A stretch of DNA of 64,000 nt from Pseudisothecium myosuroides (taxonomy: Eukaryota > Streptophyta > Bryopsida > Hypnales > Lembophyllaceae): positions 17,363,296 to 17,427,295 of the forward strand of contig OX637292.1 in assembly GCA_951799445.1 (NCBI GenBank), written 5' to 3'. Numbering within the stretch: the first letter of the stretch is position 1; each line of letters begins with the position of its first letter. Position numbers and translations under genes: made by a program. The notes under the pieces were generated by a model. It did no database searches. It was not told the DNA's origin and saw nothing but the letters and a program-made list of their open reading frames with translations. Shown in pieces: positions 1 to 12,200 of this stretch.

Positions 1-371
1 TGACACTAGCTCGAGAAGACCCTTGGCTTCTAAATTCCTTGAATACAGGGAAGAATCTACAGGGAATTTGCAATTACAGAGTGTATATTTTGTGGTCGTT
101 GTCTCTTGTCTCATGGCTCATAGCCCCTTTGAATTTTACTCTTAGTCTGTGGTCCTAGATGTGAAGGTGATACTGTAATTTTTAGTGCCTTTCTATAAAT
201 GAAGACGGAACATATGCGTGCCAAAACACTGAAATATTATCTGGTTGTTAGGCTAAACTATGACTATATCTTGGATGGGGAACCTGAGGTCTTCATTGCA
301 GGTTATAGTTTTCAGCCTCTTAGAGCTTGGCCTTCTCTGATTCACTGCTTTCTATGGATTATGTTCTTTAG

Positions 372-814
372 GATGGTGTGAAACTCAAGAGCTACAGGGG
401 AATGGGTTCGTTGGAAGCGATGACGAAGGGTAGTGATGCCCGCTATCTTGGAGACAAAACACGCCTGAAGATCGCACAAGGAGTGTCAGGCTCTGTAGCT
501 GCCAAAGGCTCAGTGCTTCGGCTTGTCCCGTACACTTTGCAGGCTGTGAAGCAGGGATTACAAGATTTAGGGGTGCCTTCTGTCAAGGCCGCTCATGATG
601 GTCTGAATGCTGGTATTATCAGGCTTGAGGTGTGTATTTTTTCGTATCCATTGGTAGTCTTGAAGCGTGGCATTTTGCAATGACGGGCATTTTCCACCTT
701 CGTTGACGTTTTAAACTGATAAAATCATTTTCATGGTGGCAGGTGAGAACGGGTGCTGCTCAAAGAGAAGGTGGAATCCATGATCTTGTATCTTATGAGA
801 AGAGGAGGTTTTGA
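372..814 (+). CDS. IMPDH: IMP dehydrogenase, C-terminal two exons (partial gene)
   Basis: Last two exons of inosine-5'-monophosphate dehydrogenase, the NAD-dependent enzyme turning IMP into XMP, the committed step of guanine nucleotide synthesis in the cytosol. Exons are 372-629 and 743-814. The first opens after an AG at 370-371; the intron is gt...ag (630-742) and both junctions are in phase. The protein reads DGVKLKSYRGMGSLEAM, then YLGDK, IAQGVSGSVAAKGSV, PYTLQAVKQGLQDLG, and ends RTGAAQREGGIHDLVSYEKRRF. In the family, the YRGMGS segment contacts IMP and the QGVSG segment belongs to the mobile flap. The catalytic cysteine loop, CBS domains and start lie upstream of the window. I found no convincing exon in 1-371, so that is probably intron. 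The frame is intact to the TGA at 812-814. Confidence 0.95.
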
Positions 815-1390
815 GACACAATCATATCGTATTTACGAAATGAGTGTTTGAAGCTCCATGGACTCGATTCTTTCTAGAGCTGTGGTCTGTTTTGAAAGAT
901 GGGTCCAAGCACAAAGGAGATGCCTAGAAGGTTGAAGCACATGCTACTGGTATATCCTTCCTGTATGTTTCATCTGCAAGTAACGCTGAACTCTCATACA
1001 CATGGGAATCAGAAAGTGACTCAGATTTGAATGGAGTATCCAGCCCATATCTTCTGCTAAAACCTACTTGGAGTAGTATTTCCTGCATTTGTTATCAGGA
1101 TTACACCCATGAGCTTGCTTTGCTGGCATAGGGAAACTTCCCTATATAGTCAGTTGAATTTTTGTTTCAACATCAATTTTTGGGCACTGACCTCGGTTGA
1201 GATACTGTACCATAATACCATTCCTCTGAAGAAGAGGCACTATTTGCTACTCGTTTTGTTCGGATGTCCAGAGCCTGTTTGGTTGGAATTCACATGTCTG
1301 AACTTCTAGCGTGGTGCGATAGTCCCACGTAGTCAGCAATGCTTGGTTGCATTTCGATGCTGAGTACCTAATGTTTACAGCTTATGAGGT

Positions 1391-1560
1391 CGGACCACCC
1401 ATAGTCGATCACTTAAGTGATTATGAGACAGATCGTGAGCAGTACGACGCAATGCAAATTTTTGCCATGTAGAAAGATAGGGAAGATGGGGATTGCAAAT
1501 TTTCTGTAATTTTATTTCCAAATTGAAATTACTATGATTTTTGGGAGCCAAAAAGTTGTC
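1391..1560 (-). repeat. Family-2 repeat copy with an unoccupied TTAA site
   Basis: The reverse complement of the right half of the element at 63279-63586 aligns here, from the outer end (CATAGTCGATCACTTAAG) to the stretch reading GGGAGCCAAAAAGT. A single TTAA lies at 1413-1416, at the position where the 45.7-kb copy carries a transposon insertion. The outermost terminal bases are degraded. Confidence 0.6.
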
Positions 1561-1794
1561 CGGACAAATAGCCAATGTCTAGACTCTTCCAATTCCAATC
1601 ATTCAAGGACTAAGGTAGACAAGCCTACTCCTGCCTTGATTTGCAATTTGAATATCTTGGGGCCAATTCCAAATGGGGCACATATTTTTCAGAGGTGTGC
1701 TTGTTTCATGAATCAAACCTAAGTGGAATTATAATTTTTTGATTAAAATTATAATTTCTATGAATTTTTAAAGTGGACTACCTTGAAATTACAA

Positions 1795-2611
1795 AACCGC
1801 CCATATGACGATTTGCATATTTCATGACATTTGGAAATATGAGTCAAAAGTTTTGACCTAATATGTTACTTATTTCGAAAATGGGTTGTCCGGGCAAATT
1901 TAAGAAATCACTTTTTTCAAAAACAAAAATCTGAAATTTGTTTTCTAGATTTATATATGTATGGAAAGCTTTGAATCATTCCATTTTGATCAATGAGATG
2001 AAAATTATGAAGAGTTTTGAGTTTGCGGGCAGTTATGGAATCTCTACTCTAAAATAAACCTTGAAGTCATTTATTTAATTCAATTTTCAATATTTTTGGA
2101 AAAAAATAAAACCACAAGATGTAAATTGTGTATTGCAACTTTACAACCATTGGGATTGGCATTTTTCAATTCCATAATTAAATTCTTACCAATTTAGTAT
2201 TTTGAATCATTCTCTACTTCTTTCTGCTTACTATTTTTTTCCTATATGTTATACAATTTCAAATGATTTGAAAATTTTCAAGCATGTAGCCAAATTGCCT
2301 TGAAGAATGAATCCAAAGAAGCACCACCATGTTGGACTTTTATCATACAAATGTGAGCTTGTGAAGTGTAGCTACCCTGTTTTTTGTAGGGCCCAAAAAA
2401 CATATTTATGTGAATTTGAAAGCTCATATCTTGCAATCCATGCAATGGAAATTTTTGAAATTTTTTCCACATGTTTTCAAGTTAGCATACTACAAGATCC
2501 TATGGTTACATGTGTCCAAAAAAGAAAAAATTCTAAAAAATTTTACTTGTACTAGAAATCACAGTTTTGGAGGGGTTTTTTGGTGAAAATATAGTCATGG
2601 AACTTTAGGGG
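1795..2611 (+). mobile_element. TTAA-type non-autonomous element, 5' truncated
   Basis: The right end reads GGAACTTTAGGGG followed by TTAA (2612-2615), matching the right end of the element at 46168-47391. Shared internal landmarks, in the same order, include ATGACATTTG, TTGCGGGCAGTTATGGA, AAGCACCACCAT, GATCCTATGGTTACATGTGT and TATAGTCATGGAAC. No CCCCTAAAG left terminus is recognisable, so this copy is truncated or badly decayed. There is no transposase. Confidence 0.7.
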
Positions 2612-5600
2612 TTAACTAGCAAGCATGGCATCTATGAGGAACAAACATAGCCATCTCCTATCACTTTCATAGTCACTTAATACATTATATTCAATAGTCC
2701 ATCAAAAGTCAAAATCTCATCCTACCTTTGGCTCTTTAGTATTCTCAAAGGCCATAAATCTCCAAGATGTTACAATTTTGGCTAAGTATGGAGAAATATA
2801 TATGTCCAATAGCCGTCTCCAACTCCTCAAATGCTTGACCGACTCTCTACTACATCTATTATAGTAAGTACGCAATGTCATGACCCCTGTTGATCAATCA
2901 CGACTCGTATCACAAAATCCGTCACATTTTCATCCTGGAGAAACCATATCATACAATTATTTCATCCGACGTTCAAGATGAAACCCTAGAGTGTGACGAC
3001 AAGTGGGTGTTCTTCCTTGATGTGAGCGCAACGATTCATTGTAATTTGAAGTTGCTAGTATACATACAAATACATTAACATAGAGCCATATGAACACAAG
3101 TTTCATGTCTAAACTCGATACACATTGATATCCAAAGCCCAGAGCTAGCTCCCGAGATGCAAGGACGCAAATAAGTTAAACCTTGACATGGGGTTTATGT
3201 ATTATTGTTATTAATTACAAGGGTCTGAGCTCGCTACAGTGAAAATGTAAGAATGACAATCAAATAAAGCCTTGATGTGGGGGTATGAATTGCCGTCACT
3301 TGTAGATTGCTCGAACATCAATATTCAAATATTCAGGGATCCCCACGACGACCTCCGGGAAAGGCAGGGGCATGAGGGATGGAGTGCTGGTTATCTCCCG
3401 GGGGAGGGTACCCTACTGGGCTGGGCCTGGACCGATCAACTTGCAGCAAAACCCTCCTACAGCCTGCTCCATGTGACCTCGGCTTCAACCTGAAATGAAA
3501 AGTATTCCCCTGCACTCAAATGCGCCATCATACCAGTATGAAAAAGTGGTGCAATGCGACAGAAAAAAAAGAAAAAAAGAAAAGAAGAAGAAGAAATGAT
3601 GAGAATATGGGGTACTCTTTTGGATTACTATGCCGTCACACAGAGAAAAGATAGCAAGTGATGCCTTTATTGCAACTCACACGTGAAAGGAAGGGCCTTA
3701 TGCGACGTTCACACCAAGTGCTAGCTGAATATGTAAACAAGTTGAAGACCTCAAATTTTATGTAGGAGTTCAAACCACTTCAATATCTGCTCACTTACCC
3801 ATCTATCTCTACCAATCCCAACCACTCACACCTAAAAACAAGCCACTCTTACTACGTCCCATTACACCAAAATAGTTCTGACGACGATAGTGCAAAACAC
3901 ATCAAAATGACATATTAAGTTTTACAATTACATTGTTCTTATTTCTGTATACTACTCCAATGTCATTTCAAGTGTCATTCTCAAGTACTCCCTCCACCAC
4001 TACGAGTAATTAGCAATAGTTTTAAAAAAAATTAGACTTTGGATTCTAAACAATCACTCACTCAATAAAACTTGGATTATAGAAGCAAGCAAGCTATTGA
4101 TCTGATTTTTTTTTAAAATAATGACATGGTTGGCATTTTGTCGTAGTTCTTTGTGAATGTGCGATGAACCGTATTTAGAGTCCTATACACAAGAATCAAA
4201 TTAAATCCATCATTTTGATTCTATCAAATGTTTATATGAAGTTTTTACTATTCTACCATACATACCAACAGAGAGACGATAGGAATTATTGTGACGAGTG
4301 ACGATTACAGGTGAAAATACATTCAGGGATTTGTCATTCCTATTCTCCATTTTTGTGTTTAGTTAACGAGTTTTGCTATTTCCAATATGTGAGGACCAAT
4401 TGTACAAACATTGAATAAATGATCTAGATTCAAATTGACCTTCAATCCCGAAAACATGCTCACTCATGTCACGTATCAAGAATCAGGAAGTACCAGAACC
4501 GTGCTCATTCCAGTCACTTATCAAAATATTCGAGTGCGCAATGGAAGGGAAAGACTCACCAATAAATGCAAGTAATTGTTCTGGTCAGAAGTCTGTTCAC
4601 TGGAATACTGGGGAAGGAGAAGTGCAGAAGCTGGTTTGAGGATTAAAAAGTATGCGAGGACGACAACTACTGTCAGCAATTTGAAGTTGAATTTTGGTGA
4701 CAAAAGCCTCCAACTCCTCCTTCGCTCTGCATTCAGCGCACACAAAATCAATCAATTAACCCATCCAATCCACAATCTCTTCACGTTCAATCAGTACGAT
4801 CCAAGAATTCTCGCTTAAACCCCTGCCAATTCAAACGCCAATTTCGTTAAATTGACAGGTTTCCACAACTCTGGCACTTTTCCGGGTGCACGACCTGCAA
4901 CGTAACTTACAGTATTCCTGGACTATGCGTTAGAGCTTTGTGCAGAAAAAATACCACAATGTTTGGTGCCCAGAATTGTGCCAATTTAAGAAACTAGATT
5001 ATTTCTTCAAACTATTTGTTTAAAAGATTTGTTTCAGATCTCCACAATTTGTGTGACGTTCAAGGACGTAAAGCTTTGAAACTGAAGCCTTTCAGGTGCC
5101 TAGAGCTCTAAAACCAGGAAATCAATAGCTAGATCTGAGGTTTCGGTTGAGCAATTGCAATTGTGTCAGTTTCACTGAAATCTGCCATTGTAACAAAACA
5201 TGAGGTGCAATGAAACCTTCAAAGGCTCTTACAAGAAATGTTTGTATACAAAACTTCAGTCAGTCTCTATCTGTAAACAGGCAATTTCTGTCTGACAAAA
5301 CTTGGAAACTGAGACAAACAAGAGTGCAAAAAAAAAAAATCATTGGGAGGTTGAAACAAAGATGCAAACTGACTGCAAGAAGAAGGGAACTTGAAGCACT
5401 CACGTATGGAGTAATACATCTTCATGAGTTTGCCAGAAGCCATTGCTCATCGATTCAACTGCCTGGACTCCACCTTGTCACAATCAAGATCTGGGCACCT
5501 GAAGAAACTAGATGAAACACGAATTGAAGCAAACTTTGGACTAAAAAAATAATGGTTTATACTGGAACCGGAACCGGAACCGACACATGTATTCTGTTTT

Positions 5601-5815
5601 TTTTATCTTCCAAAAAGTCAGTCAGCATGCGAATTCTCCTTCACATGCATAACAAAACGACTACGTCTCCAATGGCCCATCTCTTCCAGCTGCAGCGTAG
5701 GTGCTTGTGTCTGCCTTTTGGCTTGCTCCAAGGCCATCATTAAGGTTGGTAGACCAAAAACCGAGAGTCAACATAAATTGGAGCCACACTATACTATGTA
5801 TCACCAGCATAACTA

Positions 5816-6119
5816 AAGGTAGTCTGCTCTTAAAGCGACCATTGAAGAGCTGATTGCCTTTTGGGGGAAGCTAAACTCCTTGAAACAATTTTCAGTAAAT
5901 TTTCATAGGAAGAAAAATGGAATTGGCATGTAACCCAAGTCGTTTCATATTTTTTGGACGTCTGTAGAATTAGTTACGAATTTTTGAAGTGGAAATGCAA
6001 TGGTCACTAAAAGTGACCACCTCCTGAAATGTACACTGTTGGTACATTGAAAAAGGCAAAATGTACCTCTGTGTCATGATTGTATTTAGAGCATGGTTGC
6101 TTTTAGAGCAGACTACCTT
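5816..6119. mobile_element. MITE-like element, family 3, copy 1
   Basis: About 300 bp bounded by inverted ends: left AGGTAGTCTGCTCTTAAAGC, right (reverse complement) AAGGTAGTCTGCTCTAAAAG. No coding capacity. A second copy lies at 6694-6987. The target-site duplication is not clear. Confidence 0.7.
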
Positions 6120-6693
6120 ACATTCAAGATTCTCACATGTATTGGCTGGTTTTAGCATCACTGAAAGACATTCAAAATAGCTTACCCGATAACTTACATA
6201 GCTTTAGTTTTAGCAGCACAAAAAGACATTCAACATCCTTAAGCTTAAATGTATGTCAGTAACACAAACAAAGTGTTGGTTTTGGGTCTACTGTTTGGTT
6301 TTGAATGTAAGTAAAATCTAATCTAGGCTTGGACATGGAAGTGCCATTTTCAGTGGCTTTAATTTACTGGAGGCCCCGGTTTTCGTGAAGTGGAGAGAAG
6401 ATTTTTTTTGGCATGCCCAGATGGGTCGCACTACTCAATTATATTTTATTGAGAGCAGATGGAACTCTTTTAGCTCAGAAAGGAACTCCCAGGATTGATG
6501 GTGTAACTCCTTCCACGGTGCAGAAACCTTCTAGAGTCCATGCCAAAGGTAAAGGAGTACGTGAGCCTCTAAAAGCAGACCGTGCTCTAAAAGTCTGTAT
6601 GTGAGGAGTATGTTGAGGATAAAATTCTTGGGGTGGTTCCAAACTTTGATTTACCCTCAGGGTTACAGTTTCGACTCTTGTTTTTAAGGTGTG

Positions 6694-6987
6694 AGGTAGT
6701 CTGCTCTTAAAGCGACCACTTAAGAGCTGATTGCATTCTCGGGGAAACTAAACCCCTTGGAAACAATTTTTGAGTAAATTTTCGTAGGAAGAAACATGGA
6801 ACTGGCATCTAATCCAAGTCGTTTGAACCTCTGTGGAATTAGTTACGAATTTTTGAAGTTGAAACGCAGTGGTCACTAATAGCGACCACCTCCTGAAATG
6901 TAATCTATTGGTACATTGAAGAAAGCAAATTGTACTTCTATGTCACAATTGCTTTTAGAGCATGGACGCTGTTAGAGCAGACTATCC
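6694..6987. mobile_element. MITE-like element, family 3, copy 2
   Basis: Direct-orientation relative of 5816-6119, sharing the inverted ends and interior landmarks such as GAATTAGTTACGAATTTTTG, GGTACATTGAA and GACCACCTCCTGAAATGTA. The two copies differ by scattered substitutions and small indels, so they are not a recent duplication. The DNA between them (6540-6600) has degenerate matches to the ends. Confidence 0.7.
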
Positions 6988-9217
6988 TAATGCACACCCG
7001 TAATTGACACTTCTTGTGAAAAACTGAGAAACACGAATGGCTGGAATTTGGAGGAGGCTGGGCATTCACTTCCGAAGAGAGCACCAATAACTGATAATAA
7101 GATTTCTTATAAATCAAGCACACAACACGTAATGAATGCGATAGAATACCAGGCAACAACACGAAAAATGGTAGATACAGTCATAAAACTACACATGCTC
7201 CATCGACTGCAAGTTTCTTCACTTGTGTCTTGCTTGACAGTTCATGCTCATATTTTGGTTGATGAATGACAATATTTAAGGCAGGGTCAATCCCCGAAAC
7301 CTTAAGGATTTAAGGATTACTCCATAGTTTTGATGTTCTCATGTTTCACAATATCCAAGTAAGTTAACACCCAATTAGATCTCATAATTATGTCTTAAGC
7401 AGTAGGTCATGTGGGAGATATTTGGGGTCCAATTCAATTGATTTGTGGCTCGCTGGCTTCCACTGATTCTCATGATAAAAAAATTGGCCCCATTTGAATC
7501 CATCTTTTTCACAACCAGTTTCAATAAAAAAAAATCAATTGGTTTGTGGCTTTAGAACCTGGGTCCAAAACTTTGAAGGAGAGTATTGGCTCTCCCATTG
7601 GACAGCCAGCCAGTGGACCGTCGTTATTGCGAATGGGGCAGCCCACATGAAAGTGCAGAAATAAAGGTGACTCCTTTGCAGACTTCAAATTGAAAGGGAG
7701 TCAAAGCCAATTGTGTGTTTTGACACGGAAGGCAAAGTTTTTATCATGTCACACTCGTGTCTTCCTCATGTCAAAACTACAAAAGTCACTTCACTTTGCA
7801 TGCAAGGTAACGACACATATAACCGGGAGACACCACTGGCATACAACACGAAATGATAAAGGATAAAGATAATTTGTGTATATTTTGGGGAGAGACAAGT
7901 GAAATTCACTCAATAAATAACAACAAATAAACATCAGTGCCACAAATTTTAGCATGAGAAGGGAATCAATTCAAATTATTAAAACAATTATACACTATGA
8001 TGGCAATAGACAGTTCCATTGAATCTTCAACTAGTACTCCAAATTGCAAAAGAGTTTATTCCTACACTGATCTTTGTCAAATGTTGACAAAAGAATTTTT
8101 GCACACAGGAAAATGCTTATGAAGCAAATGCAAGTGGTTACGTAAATTTTGGAGGCACAGTGAATTAGTTACAAAATTTCAAAGGTAAAGGTTACAGAAG
8201 AATGTAAGTGCAACTTACGTAAATACAAAATCCATCTAATGCACACAAAAAAATTCATAGGAAACACTCCCCAAGCAACAGGTTCAAAATGTTTTTTTTT
8301 AATTTTTATCAAATAACATCCTTTTACGGTCAAAAAAACACCACCATCCTCCACAGTATCAGAAATGAACCCATCAGCACTACCCAAATTGAAGGCCAAC
8401 TCCACATTTGGCTGTCACCCTTCACCTACTCTCCATTTTGTGTATAATACTCTGTGGTTCAGTTTTTTTCCACCCAAAAGGACACATCACACTTCGTCCG
8501 AGTCAATGTTCAGGACCTTACTTTTGTCACCGCCCGTCTGAATTCAAAAATGGTTCTCGATGCAAATTCTAAATAGATTACATACACAACTGACTTGCAG
8601 TGAATGTCCACCACTGATTTGCTTGAGGTAACAGTGCAAAGAGTTACTCCGTACATGCGGATGCATTTGAAATGGCATAAGGACTCCGTACACTGATAAA
8701 AATCGGATATAACTAGAGTTGGCTCCTGTAGTACCAAAAGTGTTCTCAGCACAGAAGTGTATGTCTCCCAAAATCCCACCACAAACTGCTTACAACGCTT
8801 GCCACGAGGCAAATATTGTCCTCTTCCTTATCCATAGAGTTGACATCCTCCCGGAAACCAAGGACTGCAGTGAGAATGAGAGGAAGAAAAAAGAAAGGCA
8901 AGACCGTGCAGTGGGTTGAGGAAACGGCTGCATAAATAGTCCCAACGGGAGGTCAACGCAATCGTCTACAGTCTGATTACACAATAATTTTCTGTCCAGA
9001 CACTGAAGTCCCCATCAGCCATCAGACCATTTACATCTTGAACAGAAACTTGAGGTAAGAATCGAGTCAGCTAATGAGGAAAGTCCAAGAATATCAGATG
9101 AGAATGGCAAGCTTTCTTACAAGATTCCTCAACAAGAGCCAAGTTGAAAAAACAACAGTAGATTAAACCACTGCCACCTGAGGAGAAATAGAGAAAAAAA
9201 TAACCTTATCATTCTAC

Positions 9218-12200
9218 CTACGACTGGTAGTCGTTCCTATCAACTATGGACTGCAAGACACTAGCCTTCTGCTTTCCGTATGTAAACCGACAAATGTTGA
9301 GAGCACGATGATTACCAGCCTTGAATTGAGTCGACTTCTTGCCAAAGGTTCTTCTCGCAGAATCTTTCGCCACCACCGCCATGTGCAGACTGGTTTCGCT
9401 ACCTGGGCACACCGTTACCAGTGCTTCGACAATGGACTCGAGATGAGTGTGCAACTCATGGTCGCCACTGATCATGTCAATGTAATGCAAGAATGACGAG
9501 CGCACCCAATTGTTCTCGGCTGCGTTCAGCTTGAAATCCTTCAGCTTGCTCTCGAGCTTGTGGAAGAATTTCAGTGCTGCCGAGGTCTGAGTGTCGGACA
9601 GCTGTTCGTCGGTTCCAAATTCTGACTTGGATTTGCTTGCAAGCTCCATCTGCAAAAAACAGAAATCAAGTGGCTATTTAACCAAACATTCGTCCTAGTA
9701 AACGGAGCGATTCCATGTGAAAGGTATAATGAGTGACAAATTTAAATGAGTGAAGATTTTTGCAAGTGAGGTCAAACATAAACAAAATTGAACAAAAGAA
9801 AGTTTGCATATGGGCTACTCAAAAACTGCTAAACAAAAATGAGGACCAATTTGCGCTTTTTCGTCCTTAAGGGGAGAAAAAGGAGTCATGAAAAGCAATG
9901 AAGCACACATATATCAAAAGGATAAAGAAAAGCACATTAGGAAAGGAATCGGCCCTTGCTTGGACATCATGTGCACTCACCAGCTTGGTGTATTGTTCGG
10001 TGACTTTAGAAAGAGAACTGTGCAATGCATCCTCCAGCTTGCAACGTGGACAGTAGCAAACAAAACCCCATCCCTTGGCACTCAGCTCCTTCCGTTGATC
10101 TAGAGGCTGGAAGATGTCGAAATACGCGCGAGTCACTTCCTCGCCAGCTCGCAAGTCCCGAGCTGCAAACACAAAGAGAGCTTTGCCAACCAGAATGGGG
10201 GAGCAGCTGGGAAGGCACGAGTGATTGATAAATGAGGGTAACCACCATAGCCCCCAGTGCTCTACCTGCAGAGCCAACAATCATGCTTTCTTCTCAGTAA
10301 AAAAAAAAACCCAACAACAAACTAGATCAAAGCTAGGGAACTCATTCACATGATGTCTCTTTCCCACGGGCTGAAAAGGCACCCATTCAAAATGCAAGCG
10401 TGATCCAAACACATAATCAGATCAACTCCTAGGCCCTATCACAGGCAAAGATGCTTCGTAGATGAAATACTCATGGTAATCTAACCTCAAGATTGGGATC
10501 CTACTACTGAACTTTCAACATAGCTTATGCAATAAGCAATGCAAATGACACATAATTGAGAGCATTAGAATCCTCTCAAAAACGGAACAAGGCCAATCCA
10601 AAAAAATCGATGAAAGCTTAGTAGTAAACCCACACTAACTGACCTTACCGTGCTCACCAGAACCAAGTAAACTGTTCTGCACCTAATACTACTTCAAACA
10701 TCAACAATTTATTGGCTCTGGACCAGAGGGGAGGAGGCTTTGCATTGACAGAAGCTACCCTGAGGAAGAAGTTTGAGCAGCTTCCCTACTCAAAAAGCGA
10801 GTCAGTGCTACAGGGACAGAGCCTCTCAAAGTGCACCCGCTTGTTACTTATTCATACACTATCCAAATAATAAATTCTTTAAGAGCGTTGGAATCCTCTC
10901 AAAACAGGGGACAAAACACACAAAGGAAACGCAATCCATTCTAATAAAAGAAACCATTCTCAAAAAATGGGCATGGGAATGGATTCCCTACCTTCTTGTC
11001 CTGCTCCCCAGAGCCAGGCAAATTCTTCCATCCCATGGTAGCATCCCCATTGATGGCATTGAGCTGGATGATCCGGCGGATACGGGCATGATCCAAGTGT
11101 AGCTCATGCTCACCAGACTCCGCGTCCGTCTGGTGCACAGACGGAGCAGGCAGTGATTTCTCCCCATCACAAAGCGTCGGCAGCTTCTCCAACCCTTTGT
11201 GATGTGCAGTTTCAAACACATGGCGGAAGCCTTCCTGCACCTTCCCGTCCACAAAGGCCTGCGAGATATCACGCCGAGTTTGGTCCACATCTTGCAAGGC
11301 CAGAAACGCCATCGGATTCGACACCAGCAGAAGCTCACCAGCATCCACATCTTTGGTTAACACTAAGCCACGCCCTCGCCCTCGCCCGACGTCGGTGACG
11401 ATCACAGGACCCACATAATCTGCTGAGAAGGGCGACTCATCGGCTTGCTTCCCTTTCAAATAGTAATGAGCCAAGTCGTAATGGCCGTGGCAGCTTTGCT
11501 GGACGCCTGTGCTGCTCTCGTGGAGAGCCGCTTGTAGGTCCCTGTCGGTTGGCGCTCGAGGTGCAGCTGCCTGAAACCCAAGCACAAACGGGAAATTTCA
11601 TCAAAAAAACTTGGAGGAACGCCGGTAAAACCTTAACACCTAGTAGTCGAATTCAATAGAGAAATGCGAGCAAGCTTTCGAACGTTTGAGAACTTTGAAA
11701 AAGCTTGCACACACTTAGCCTTAAAAGCATGCAGTACCATTCCATATTTCCAAATTCAAAAGAGAGATTGCACACCGCTAACCCTTATACGCAGTAGCAT
11801 TCAACAAAGAAATATATGTAAGAATTCTTTCAGATGTATGCAAAACTTACCGGAAGAAAGTGTGCAGAACCTTAACCCTAATACCCTCGTAGCAGTGCAC
11901 GGGCGTTCAACAAGGGCATATGTAATACATCTTTTACATTCATGCAAAATCAGAAGTACATTTGTAAACCCTGAACCCTAGTAGACATTGCAGTAGCAGT
12001 TGCAGTTGCACATACTTCAGCAAAGAAAAATGTGAAAAAGACTTCGTATGACAGAAGGCATTACCCACCTGCAAAGTCGTCAAAGCTTGCTCGTACTGGC
12101 TCAACCCTAGCAACGCCCTTCCTTTCCGAAACAAGCTCTTCAGATGACTCGGATCCCTGGACAGCGCTTTCTTCGCATCAGCTAACGCCTTCCCGAACTC

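Larger units (their letters stand above)
815..9217. other. Gene-free interval with dispersed repeats
   Basis: No supported gene. It starts with the presumed IMPDH 3' UTR. It then holds a family-2 repeat fragment (about 1391-1560, inverted relative to the copy at 63.3 kb), a truncated TTAA-type element (about 1795-2611), A+T-rich unassigned DNA with a small GC-rich island at 3340-3490, and two related inverted-repeat elements (5816-6119 and 6694-6987). From about 8.4 kb to 9217 it probably includes the 3' UTR of the TPR-SET gene on the minus strand. Open frames here are short, lack recognisable motifs, and several begin at non-ATG codons. Confidence 0.6.

Noticed and set aside
4560..4751. Possible minus-strand first exon with a hydrophobic segment (LLTVVVVLAYFLIL) and a GTGAGT donor
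   Set aside because: The frame opens with TTG, has an in-frame stop just upstream and no ATG. The only candidate second exon (near 3490) stops after ten codons in the required phase.
5210..5515. 101-aa plus-strand ORF
   Set aside because: No domain, signal or splice context recognised; composition resembles the surrounding non-coding DNA.
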